From contig MEDY01000157.1 in assembly GCA_001724265.1 (NCBI GenBank), positions 1 through 64,000 of the forward strand: a stretch of DNA of 64,000 nt, read 5' to 3'. Numbering within the stretch: the stretch's first letter is position 1; each line of letters starts with the position of its first letter. Made by a program: the position numbers and the translations under genes. Shown piece by piece: positions 13,201 through 24,070 of the stretch. The notes beneath the pieces are model-generated. The model did not search any database, was not told the DNA's origin, and was given only the letters and a program-made list of their open reading frames with translations. This DNA comes from Rhizaria sp. SCN 62-66 (taxonomy: Eukaryota; Rhizaria, unplaced).

Positions 13201-14957
13201 AGGACACGAACTTCTACGACGACGTGATGACGAACCCCGAGCTCGTGAACCCGGGCTGCTACCGCGGCGTGTGCGCCGAGCTGGACATCAAGCACTTGGC
13301 ACTCAACGCCGTGCTCATGCACTCGCAGGTCGAGGAGGCCGAGGGCGGCGCCGGGCTGAGCTCCGCCGCGGTGCTCGCCAGCCAGTTCGGGCCCTCGCTC
13401 GCCGGCTCCAACGCGGCGCTGCACTCGTTCAAGGTGCTGCGCGCGCTCATGGGCTCGCTGATGCAGAGCTTCACCACGGTGCACGACGAAGACACGGAGC
13501 GGCTAATCCTGCACATGTACCGTTGGCTGCACTCGACCTCGGCGCTGATGCACGACCCGCTGCTGCACCTGTTCGTGCACAAGGTGATGAAGAAGACCTT
13601 CACGCAGCTCGTCACCACGTTCAAGTCGCTGCACTGCTCGATCGTGTACGCGTCCTTCTCGCGCCTCATCGTCGCCACCAACAAGCCCTCGCTGGCGCGC
13701 GGCACGGCCTTCCTGGCCTACGTCATGGACAACGTGTCCAAGAGGTCAACCTTCAGCATGCTCACCGTCACCCCGGCGGGGCTCTGGGAGTCGCTGCTGT
13801 TCGCTGACGCGTGCAACTACAGCGGGCTCCGCGCCGTCGACCCCGACGCCAGCGCGCCCGCCAACGGCGACGGCAACGGCGAGGGGGACGGCAGCGCGGC
13901 GCTCACGGTCCCGGAGCCGGAGTTCGTGTCCAACTGGAACATCGGCGAGTACCTGCCGACCACCGCGCGCCACGCTCTGCTCAACATCGTTTACGACTTC
14001 CTCGTGCTGCCGTACCGCTACATGCGCGAGGCCGAGGCCACCAACACCTTCACCACGGGCCAGGAGCGCGATGACCACCAGTCTGACTTCGTGCGCAACC
14101 TCGTCAGCAAGGAAATCCAGCGCTCGCTGCTCGCGCTGACCACGGAGGTGCGCGCGCGCCACAACAGCACGCAGCTGCAGTCGCTCGCTGCCGCGCTCGT
14201 CGCCGCCGCGGGCCGCCGCGCGGAGGCCCGGCGCACGCGCGGCGAGGCCGGCGCGGCTGACAGCGGCGACCCGGCGGCCCTGACCGCGCTCGCCACGGCC
14301 GAGTCGGGGGTCGGGGTCCGGTTCAACGCGCGTCGGTTCGACAAGGACATCGCCGAGTCGCTCTGCTCGACCGACTTCCCCATCTTGCCGGGCTCGCACC
14401 TGTCGCTGACGAATCCTGCGCTCGAGTTTGTCAAGACCGTGTGCTACATCCTTGATCTGGACCCCGCGGTGACGGACGCCGTGGCCGTCGTCAAGAGCAA
14501 CCTGCTGCTCAAGATCGACGTCAAGCCCTTCAGCGACGAGGCGCGCTTCCAAAACCCGTGCCTCACGCTGGTGCTGCCCGAGGTCACCTGCGAGCACTGC
14601 AACCTGAGCCAGGACTTGGACCTGTGCCGCGACCCCAGTCTGTTCATCTCGGCCGATGATCCGGCGTGGCGGTGTCACCAATGCGCGCAGCCGTATCACA
14701 AGCCCTCGGTGGAGCTGCGCCTCGTCGCGCTCGCGCAGCGCCGGCTGGTGCAGTACCAGGTGCAGGATCTCGTGTGCGTGCGGTGCCACGAGATGAAGGT
14801 GAGCAACATCAGCGGCTCATGCCAGTGTTCAGGCGTCTATCAGAACACCAAGTCGCCCGCGACGCAGAGGCAGCAGCTCTTTACGCTGCTGAATATTGCT
14901 AGGTTCCACCAATTCGACCATCTGCGGGAGCTTGTTGAATGGGCGCTCATGATGTAA
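7241..14957 (+). CDS. POLE: DNA polymerase epsilon catalytic subunit
   Basis: The leading-strand replicative B-family polymerase. Four exons (7241-9169, 9332-9715, 9841-13005, 13143-14957) join at phase 0 to 2430 residues ending in TAA. All three donors are GTACGT, with pyrimidine-rich acceptors. The proofreading exonuclease shows motif I DIET (residues 300-303), YNGDFFDWP and YSVSDAVATYYLY. Polymerase motif A is LDVAAMYPNI (normally LDVGAMYPNI), motif B is KCILNSFYGYVMRKG, and motif C is DTDG at 885-888, the epsilon-specific form. A PIP box QTSLKGYF lies at residues 1208-1215 (11149-11172), close to the position of yeast Pol2's QTSLTKFF, and is followed by a long acidic low-complexity linker absent from compact homologues. 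The inactive C-terminal half ends with two cysteine clusters (CEHC...CHQC and CVRC...CQC) that bind accessory subunits and metal. The length slightly exceeds the usual 2200-2300. Confidence 0.97.
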
Positions 14958-15089
14958 GACGGTTTAATTATCACGTTTTTGTTTATTAGAGGTATTTTGT
15001 AGTTTTAATTGTGATACAAGTAGTTATGTGATAAATAAAGCTATTGTATTGTTCTCTTCTAAATAATGTAGACTCGTAAACGTATGTTT
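14958..15089. terminator. Convergent 3' spacer of POLE and AASDH-like gene
   Basis: Only 132 bp separate the two convergent stop codons. A plus-strand AATAAA at 15034-15039 suits POLE. A minus-strand AATAAA (plus TTTATT, 14992-14997) suits the AASDH-like gene, so the two 3' untranslated regions probably overlap. Confidence 0.55.
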
Positions 15090-18000
15090 TCACACCATCG
15101 CTTCAAAATTGAATGCTTCGACAAGTTGGCGTCGAGATGACACATACACCCGCTGAAGCCGTTGCTGCTGTTGACTCTGCTGGGAGTGACAACGTGGTTG
15201 CGCTAAATGAGAACTGAGCACACCGGGGGCAAAGTACTCTTGTTCACGGTCATTGTGATGCGATATAGTTGGACTAGTTGGTTTTGGGAGCAGGACGATA
15301 AGCTCACCATCATTTTCACTAATCTCACACTGGCCATCGCTCGCACAATCCCTGCGCTCACGGCTGGCGGCACTCAAACCGCCGCTATTGATAATGCTGT
15401 GCGTCTCACCATCGCTCACGGTCATGAGCTTCATTTCCCATCGAGTGGAGCCATCAGCAGCGGTGACAGGTACGAGTACACGCTTACGCTGTTGTGACAC
15501 CAAATGCAGTTGCTGTTGATGTAGTTGTTGAGATTCAACTGGATTGTCTTGCTCTTGATCTTGGAGACACATTGTTGGTTCGCTATGACTTGGCTGCAAT
15601 CGCTTGGACTGTTTTGTAGGTTGATGATGCTGAACACCTGCGTCGGAACCATCGTCAAGAGGCTTCTGAGTCACAGCCACAGCGACCACACCACGGCAGC
15701 GCTCACAGCCATCAAAATCTCTCATATATGCCAGATCGCGTCGGTTCTCTTCACACACATGGGTAAGTGCAAGTGTAACAACATGTGTGAAGCCATAGGC
15801 ATCAATCGCATACAGCACGGCACGGCTTTCGTGATCACAATCTTGCGCGTTTAGGCACGTTCCAATGGTTGCTTGTGGAAACAGTCCGCCGGCAAAGGCG
15901 CGCTCGGCGTTGTGCTCGTTACATGCAAGCTTGATGCAAGAAATACCACCATCAATGTCTCGCGTTTTGTGTTCGTGAATCCGAACGAGGCTACGCCCAC
16001 AACATGCGGAGAGGCAGTGACACTCGCCTTCCCAAGATGTCAAGACAACAACGGAGACTTTCGCGGATGCATACTTGATACCCGTGGCCGCGGCGGTGGT
16101 AAAACTAACAACGCAGGGCTGCGACAAAGCAGTACTTTGTGGCAATGGTAGCTCGCAGTGCCAGTGCACCTCACCACTCGCAGCGCCCACAGCAGTCGCA
16201 GTATTGTCACCAACAAGAACAATGACACCGCGATCAATGTCAAAGTCCGGGCCATTGTCGTTGTTTCCGTCACTGTTCGGCAGGGCAACAAACAGTGGCG
16301 CATGCGTTGCCGGAAATGAAATCGGAAGCAGAGTCGCAAATCGTGTTTTCACAGTCACCACATTGTCAAAACGGTTCGAGATAATGTTGTCCTTCGTGTC
16401 AAAGTTGGTAGTATTTGCGTTGGTCTTGTTGTAATCCAAACACAAACAGTACCCTTCGCACGCAATCACAAGACGACGCGCGTCACCGCTACGCACATTA
16501 TCGCTGGTGCTCCCGCAATCGATATCGTGATTGCTGCGTGTGACAGAGACGGGCAAGACCAGAGGCGGGGCGCGGCATCGCACCAAGTCCACATCACTAA
16601 AGCTGTTCACAGTTGACTCACTGCCAAAGTGCTCAGACATGTACGAAGGCGTGTGCACACTCCACAGTCTCCGCACGTTCCATTGTGCACGACTACTTGC
16701 GCAATCGCTCACACGCCCATATTCAGAAGCCGCAGTCGCTTCAATTCGGGAAATTGCAATTGTGCCGTTGCTGCTCGCACAACAAACATCCCAAGCCCCA
16801 CTTAAGGTCCCGCGGATGAAGGTGTTCGAGCATGAGTCAACGCTTGTTGTTGGGACACTGGCGGAAGTGATTGTGACTGGGCCGATAATGTAGGTGTCAT
16901 CGTCTGAGTGCGGACTTAGACCAGCAAATGGTTCCCAAGAAAGAAGAGTGTGGCCGCAGCAAATGCAGAGAAGCTCAGTGGTTGTGTTGCCGCAGACGTA
17001 CACAATACCAACACCAACTGAGGCGATCCCGCTCGCGCTGCCGTTGCAGTGGAGCACCGAGCCCGGTGTATCGAGTCGAGGGGCTCCGGCAAACACGCGG
17101 CGCCACAGCACGCGGCCAGCCTCATTGTGACGATCAGTCGTATCACGCATATCGTCAGCAATCGCAACAACGTCGCCCGCGTGAGAACCTGCGAGCACAA
17201 CCACGGTCGGCGCAAAGGGCCCGTTGTTGTGTGACAGCGCTGGCAGCAGCGCAGTTGTGACAGTGGGGGCAGCGTCGCCGCATCCAGCAATCGGAACTGC
17301 CCACAGGCGCTTGAGGGATACCTGTGCACTCAAGCGGTGCACGTGCTGCTCAGGCTTGTTAAGGCTCCACGTGGGCGCATTATGAGTGACACGCATACCA
17401 GCATTGTCGGTAGTCGTATCAGGCAGCGTGTTTGTCTCAAGCTGCATCATTGATGCTATCAACTTCACAAGCGCACCCATTGTCTCAGCTTGCAACACAT
17501 CGCAAGCCCGCACTCGGTTAGCCGAAAGTCCATGCTCACCATGAGTCACCATTGCGTTGATCACGTGAAGTACGTCAGTAAGTCGGAGTGCAATGAGAGT
17601 CGCTTCCATCGACCCGCCGCCGAGGGCGGCTAGACTTGAGGACAACCAGTCCGACGGCAACTCACTTGAGTGTGCAGTAGACTGAGATGCTTGTCGCTGT
17701 GGAACTGGTAACGAAAGCGTTTGAATGAGCACCGACTCTATTTGCCACATAATTTTGGCAATGGGACTCTCAGAATCCGGAGGTGCAACCACGTTCTGAG
17801 CGTTGTGGACTAGCTGTGTGAGCGCACGCGCATCGCCACCAACACGCTCTGCCGTCGATTGTGGTCGCGTTAAGGACTGAAGCTCGCTCGATGCAGACGT
17901 GAGTATGTTTGCCGAAATACGCGTAAGCACTCCGCGGTCAGTCTTACCACTCGCGAGCATTGGTGTTGAGAGCACAAATGACTGCGAAGCAGCGCGAACA

Positions 18001-21000
18001 GCCGTCGGCTCCGTCGTCGCAACAACAGAGGTAGGAAGTACCAACCACACAACACCAGCAGTCGGAATGACACAAATCTCAGCGCCACCTTGGCTACAGT
18101 GGTTTTCGCTGTTGTTGTCTATGGCACCGTCAAGTAGCAACGTTGATGACGCCAGTAGAGAGCATGAAGACACGCGCCGCACTTCCGCAAGCGTTGCTGC
18201 AACTACTGAGCAAGCATCAGAAACAGTGACTGTGTGATAACCGCATCCGGTCACAGCAACCACAATAACCTTAGCGTTGTTATCGCCCCGACTTAAAACA
18301 GTAACCACCGTAGCTTGAAGCGACCGGTTGCAATTGCCATCTTCGGAGAGCTGATAAGCCGCAGCGTCTAAAAAACCCTGGGCATGCGCTTGCAGCGCAT
18401 CCAGGTCGATCCATTCCCCGCTGCGCTTGATCCTGCGGTCAGCGCGTCCGATGTGAGTCAGCGTGACGATCGGCGCCGCGTCGACGCTTCCGCCAGTTTC
18501 GTTGTTTGCAAGGGAGAGTCGTAGTCTGACGACATCTCGCGTGTAAACGCAACGCACTGTGCCCACGCTGATTGGGGATGTGTTGTTTGTTGCTGCCAGT
18601 GGTTGTGCAGTAGAGAGTTTAGTGACTACAAGCATTTTTGCATACGCAAACACCGTTCCGCGCTTATGTTCATTGATATTGCTCGCGACTGTGCGCAGGT
18701 ACCCCGCGTTAACACCAGGACCAGCAACTGCCAGTTCGCCAGTGACAACGAGTTCATCCAGCATGGTGATATTCTTGCTATCTTTTGCCGCATTTGTTAA
18801 GCACGTGGTCACGAGTGCTAGAGGCAGCAATAAAACCAAGCTGTCGCGATCACCACCGCTATTGTCGACGTCTTTGTCTGCTTCCAAGAAGCCCGACCTG
18901 AGCCGTGAAAGCACCGTGTCCACGCTGCCAATACCTGTGTTCATGTGATCACTAGATAGCGCGTATTGCGTCAGCCCTCGCAACAGGCACTCACCACACG
19001 TGCACTTGTACCCGGACGATACGATACCGTCTTCGATCAACTTCTAGCAGTTGCGAGGATGACTGTCCCACACAACGCACCTCGTCGGCGGAATCGGCAG
19101 CATGAAGAACAACTCAGCGTGGGGCAAGCCCAGTCCGATCGGCGCCCACAGTTCTCCACTCGACCGGGCAAGCTCAGCGCGCCCAGTGCAAGCGCTTGTG
19201 ACTGTGAGCGGGGTAACTGTAAGCAATTCTGTCGGTAACGTATGATCGTCAGCAAATGCCGTAAAGTTTTGTTCATCGCTGTGCGACGCTGAACAGGAAG
19301 CGTTATTGTTTCGAGTCCATGTGGCATCTGCCCCCGTTTCACACGAGCCGTAGACATTGACGATACGTACATCGCCAGAAACGCATTTGCAGCCATTTGA
19401 GAGCTGCGCAACCGAGCTCTTGGACCCATGTGCTAAGTGGCGCGAGTCAGCGCCATTCAACGTGTTAGAAAAGGCAGTGATTCGCTGTGCTGAGATGATA
19501 GTGAGGGGCTCTCCAGACACCACGATCTCTCGAAGTACAATGCATTTGTGTTGACAGCAACTCCTGCTAGCGTTCTTAGTATCGCTGCTGTTGCCGATAT
19601 GGTTGCCACCGTAATATAGCGCTTTTGCGACGCCAAGTGCAAGCGAGGTCGGCACACACAGTCGAGTCACCCCCCACTGCTTCACCGCTGCTGCAGCGAC
19701 AGTTGGCACTGCGAAGGGCCAGGGAGGCATACACACGACTATAGGTAGAGGGCTATCAATGCTGAGGTTTGTGTTATCAGTGGGTGTAACTGTAGCAGCT
19801 TTTCTAATACAACACTCGCAAACGCCGCCGCTGTATGGCTGCAACGCTTGCGCCAGCGAGTCCACGAACGACAATGCTGCAGTCCACGTGCTTACCACAG
19901 GGGCCAATGTAGCGCTTGAACTGATGTCTTTGACCACGATATGATCACATGCCGTACACGGATATTCGAGAGCGGCAGTGCTGCGAGAAAGGCGCGCATA
20001 TAGAGACTGAGATGTGACCTTGACCAGCCTTGGCACTAGCGGCGCAGCCGCGTACGTGTGGGAATCTGCATTTTGCTGCGATAGAGAGCCTGATGTGGGC
20101 ATCAGGGCAGCAACATCAACACCACGAGTCTTAATTTTCATATCTTCCGTCTTTGCCCTAACAGAGCCCTCATTCGCACTCACCAGCAGTGTGTTTTCGC
20201 CGTTGCGCACCTGTTGCAAGCACCTGCCTAGTGTCCTTGAGCGACTTGCAAGCGTCTGCAGTTGGTTTGAGAGTGATTTGTGGTTCGCGGATGTAAACGG
20301 AGAATATAAACTAGGAGAAATGCAATTAACGTACGGAGCAAGTGACACTACACGCAGGCGCAGAGTCACCAGCTGTAGCTGCCGTTCATCGTCAGAAGCA
20401 ACAATGTCTGATGTTGTCGTCGTTGTCGTCGCTGCCTCCTCGGAATGGCAGATTGGAGCTGGCACACACACCGTAAACGTAACAAACGAGCTGCTACTCA
20501 GCGCCAAGGCCTCGGCACGCGCCACTGTGTCCTCCTCCTCTTGATCATTCTCTTCAGATCCGGAACTGGAGATGTTGCCTGAGCTGGAGGGGGAGCTGGA
20601 TGGGGCCGCTGCGACTGACAAGTGCCGCGGCAAGAGCGCAGCAAACGCGGCTGGGCTCGGCAACATCGTGAACACGATTGCGCTGAGAGGGCAAAGGGGC
20701 AACGCAGAGTCAGCGGTTGAGTTTGTTGCGGACGTTTCTGTTAATGACGCAGGTTTTGCTGTCACCGGGACCGTGGCCAGTGCAACGCCTGTGAGAGCAG
20801 ATAGCAGCTTGTCGCTTGCTAACTCCGCCGCAGCAGCATCTGCAGTCGTAGCTGTCGCGCAGGCCAAGCCATTGTCCGCGCCAGCGCCACTGTTGGCGCG
20901 AGCGCTCGCGTTGTAGCTAGTGTTCGTTGTGCTTGTGGTGTCGCACGCAGCCGCGCAGGCTTCGTGTTGCCACGGCAGTGGCGTATACACGCACAGCGGG

Positions 21001-21482
21001 CTCTAAGCACCCCCATCTGCGCCACCGTGCGCTGCATCTGCGACGCTGGGTGTCGTTGTTGCGACCGTGGTGACCGTGAGCAGCGCGATCAGCGCAGCGG
21101 CGGCGGGGCCCGACGGGTAGGCGTGGAGAGCGGCCACCGTGCGCGGCGTACCCACTGCCTCAGTAAACCCCGCTTTACCATCAGTCACGGTCGTGTCTTT
21201 AATATAGGTGTAAGCAGCTTCGTTTGTCGCGGTGCTAATTGGGGGTGACAGGAGCGAACACGGGGCGGGGTGCTGTTCTGCGGGTTGCGAGACTGCATGT
21301 AGAGCTAGACGACTGATAGATGAAGCCATGGCAGCTGTGTGCGCAAACGAGTAAACGCGCGCAGTAGAACAGTCAACACTGCCAGCGCTTATGGCAGTGA
21401 AATTTAGTGATGGATCGATATATGCTGGTAGATGATTCGTTAGGAGTGCGCGTCGTCGCACTCGCTAACGCAGCCACTCCAT
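15090..21482 (-). CDS. AASDH: AASDH-like adenylation/carrier/beta-propeller protein read through three in-frame TAGs
   Basis: One minus-strand frame from ATG 21482 to TGA 15090 gives 2130 codons, broken only by TAG at residues 6 (21465-21467), 160 (21003-21005) and 813 (19044-19046). The order of domains is that of AASDH (ACSF4): an acyl-AMP-forming domain with RVYSFAHTAA near the N-terminus, VYGSCETGAD (A5), GELAVAGPGVNAGYL, HIGRADRRIKRSGEWIDL (A8) and SGKTDR with the A10 Lys at 1180; a carrier domain GGGSMEA with the phosphopantetheine Ser at 1291; and a C-terminal PQQ-type beta-propeller starting LKRLWAVPI. The TAGs fall between or inside domains, so translation must pass them. The A3 glycine-rich loop is hardly recognisable and A7 is VYTRD instead of YRTGD, so activity is uncertain. 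The gene is less GC-rich than its neighbours. The substrate is not known from sequence. No other ATG explains the residues before 21329. Alternative: a decaying gene, which is unlikely because only TAG occurs. Confidence 0.8.
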
Positions 21483-21804
21483 GACAAACTAAAGACCGCG
21501 CCTTGTACTACAAAAGCAAAGTTGAGGCGTATAATTAAGGGAAATAAATCAACAGCTCTAAGAAAATCTGGAGACACAAATGCGCATCTAGAGACGGATG
21601 TTTGATGAAGATATTGTTGTGAGATGATGCGATCGCAGCGAGCAAGAAGAGGAGCGACCACGACGCAGACGAAGGCAGGTTGTAACAAAAAATGACTATG
21701 TATCGGCGTGGTTTCAACCACAAAGGATCTAAAAACAGAATAATCCCAAAGAAAGACTAGTTATACATCAAATTACTGCGTTATGATTATTGAGAGTTCC
21801 GACT
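21483..21804. other. Spacer upstream of AASDH-like gene
   Basis: This 322 bp AT-rich interval lies between the AASDH-like start and the stop of the next minus-strand gene. It should hold the promoter of one and the 3' end of the other. No recognisable site or gene is visible. Confidence 0.5.
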
Positions 21805-23649
21805 TCAAGCCACAGTCCCATCAGGAACAGTCCTGCTGCTCGAAATCGTTGGCATTGACCCAGAGCCAGAGCCAGAGCCAGAGCTCATGCCAGAGCCAGA
21901 GTTGGAGTTTGAGCTCGCGTTTGCGAGAGCAGCCGCGGTAGTGCCGACGCTGTCGCGCGACACGTCGCTCAAGTCCGCACTCGGGTTGCTGCCGCCACTA
22001 TTGCTGTTGCTGTTGCTGCTGAGCAAGTTGTGGCTGCTGTTGCTGCTGTTGCTGTTAGAGCTGCTAGTGCTGCTAAGAGCAGCCGATCTCGCCTTGCCGG
22101 TCCCCGTCGCAGTCCTGGTCACCGCTGCGGCCGCCGCAGCCGCCGCCGCGGCCACCGATGTGCTCTGGGCCTTGGCGATGGCCTCGGCGGCCGCCAGCAG
22201 CGCCGTGGCCGCGGCAGCAGCGGCCTCGGCAGCCTCGGCCGCGGCCGCAGTGCTCGCGGAAGCCGAGTCGGCGTCGGTACTGTCGCCACTGATGTAGTCG
22301 TCGCCGTTGGCAGCTGTGCCGACAGCGTCGTCATTGTTGTTCCCGGTCGCATTAAGGCTGGCGCTGTTTGCGGCGATAGCGGCGTCAGAGCCGCTCGCTG
22401 CGGTGGACACCGGGGCCGGGGCCGGGGTGGGGGCGGCGGACATGGCCAGGGGCGTCGCCAGCCCCGCCACAACCTCGCCGCCAAGGTCCGCATTCGCGTC
22501 AAAGTGATTATTCGCGTCAAAGTGACTGTGAGCACCGGCGCTACTGGACAGCGGGCTGCCAGGTTTCTAACTACTCGGGCTGCTGATCGGCGCGTGCAGA
22601 GAGTTAATCACGCTCTAGCTAGATGCAAGCGTCACAGCAACGGCGGTCATAGAACGGCCCGGTAATGTCCTGTTGCCATGAACCGCACTCGAGGTAGCGC
22701 CGTCGACAGCATTGACAGTGTTCGAGCCCGCGAGACCGTTGACAGTGTGTTGCGCGTTGTGTGCCGGCGGCGACAGGGGGGCGAGCAGCGGCGACGGCGT
22801 CGCAGCCGTCCCCGCCCCGGTCGCGGTCGCGGCCGCAGCGGCGGCGATGGAGGCGAGCCATTGTGGCGTCAACGACGGCGTCGCGTTCGCGGGCGTGGCA
22901 CCGGTCACTGGCGAGGGTCCAGTCACAGGCGTCGCCCCAGTAGCTCCCGTTGCGGGCGTCGCGGAGGCAAAGAGCTGTGGCGACGCCGCCGGCGTGCCAC
23001 CCCCGGCGCGTTTCACGAGCGTCTGCGCGTTTTGCAGAGACAGAGGCGACATGGCAGCCGAGGCAGCCGTTGATGCAGGAGCTGAGGAGGTCAAAGACAA
23101 GACGGAGGTTTGTAGCAGATGCGGACGAAGCGAGGCCGAGATGCGGCGACAAGAGGCGCCCTGGAGCTCGGCGACCTTGCCGAAGAGCGCGTACCGCACG
23201 CGCGCGAAGAGCTTGTAGCCCAAGTCGCGCGCAAATGGCGGGATCAGCACCAGGAGCGCGGCGGCGACGTAGGCGATCGGGGAGTCGAGCGACATGAGCG
23301 TTTGCAGCGCCGCCGTCGAGTGCAGCACAACGGCGCCGGCGTGGATGGCGATGATTGAGTCGGTGCCGTCGGGAATGGCGAAGCGCGACTGCAGGGCGAG
23401 CCCCTCCGGCGACGTGATGGCGGCGAAGACGAGGCGGCACTGGGGGTCGCGGTCCACACAAAAACCCAGAATGGAGTCGCAAACGACGCAGGACGCGTCA
23501 AAGAGAACAATCACCGGGTTCGCGGCAACGGTGGCGTTGAGTTTCTCGTTGTAGGCAACTTGAAACAAGGGACGGTAGCGCCGCACGACGTACAGGTAGC
23601 CCCAGGCGAGGCAACACGCAAGAACGGCCAATAGCAGTGACGCGAACAT
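21805..23649 (-). CDS. DCC/DUF393-family thiol protein with N-terminal membrane anchor
   Basis: A single exon from ATG 23649 to TGA 21805, 614 codons, containing TAG at residues 345 (22615-22617) and 361 (22567-22569). Residues 1-22 form a hydrophobic anchor followed by VVRRYRP. Residues 45-170 match the DCC/DUF393 family, which carries a thioredoxin-like CxxC: here VLFDASCVVCDSILGF, then RDPQCRLVFAAITS, DSIIAIHAGAVVLHSTAAL, a second hydrophobic stretch and RVRYALFG. The usual DGxC is DASC, but both cysteines are present. The rest is a Ser/Ala/Thr/Gly-rich tail. Without TAG readthrough the protein would end at 344 and still keep its whole domain, so the tail is less certain than the head. The substrate and partner are unknown. 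Confidence 0.72.
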
Positions 23650-24070
23650 CGATCACAAAACACAGTTACCGTGCGTCCTGCCTGCTGTAAAAGAGTTCAC
23701 TAGTTATTTACTACACAAAAAGAAGATAACACGTCTTTAAGTGCCGGTAGAACGAGTGTGAGGCAGGATAAGCGACGTTGACGACGATCCCCGACGATTC
23801 TCCGACCCGTCTGTGATCGAATGCAGTTCGTGTTTTCTAGCCTTCGTCATCGGTCGGTCGAGGGGTAGTCGGTTCAGAAAATCGCATCAAGTCCTTTTAC
23901 AACAACTTTAGCTAGTTTATTATTGCTACCAGCGTTTAATTTGCACATCATAGCAAAATCTCATTTTATTGAACTTTCTTCGTTCCCTTTCATTCAGCGA
24001 GTAACCTCGACTCCGTTTTCCGAGCCACCCCTTTCGTCACGGAGCGTTCTCATCGCCGGCCACAGCCGCC
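23650..24070. promoter_or_regulatory. Divergent promoter region, DCC protein / bZIP gene
   Basis: A 421 bp AT-rich spacer between two divergent starts. It presumably drives both genes. No specific element could be identified with confidence. Confidence 0.45.

Noticed and set aside
19040-19046. Splitting the AASDH-like locus into two genes at the TAG
   Set aside because: Both parts are in the same frame and the downstream part has no ATG for a long way; adenylation motifs A5 and A8/A10 fall on either side, so they belong to one domain.
21003-21467. Introns as an explanation for the in-frame TAGs
   Set aside because: The flanks are GC-rich with no GTACG donor, no pyrimidine tract and preserved frame; real introns here are AT-rich and clearly delimited.
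15090-21482. Pseudogene explanation for TAG-containing genes
   Set aside because: Decay would also give TAA, TGA and frameshifts; only TAG is seen in five unrelated genes with intact motifs.
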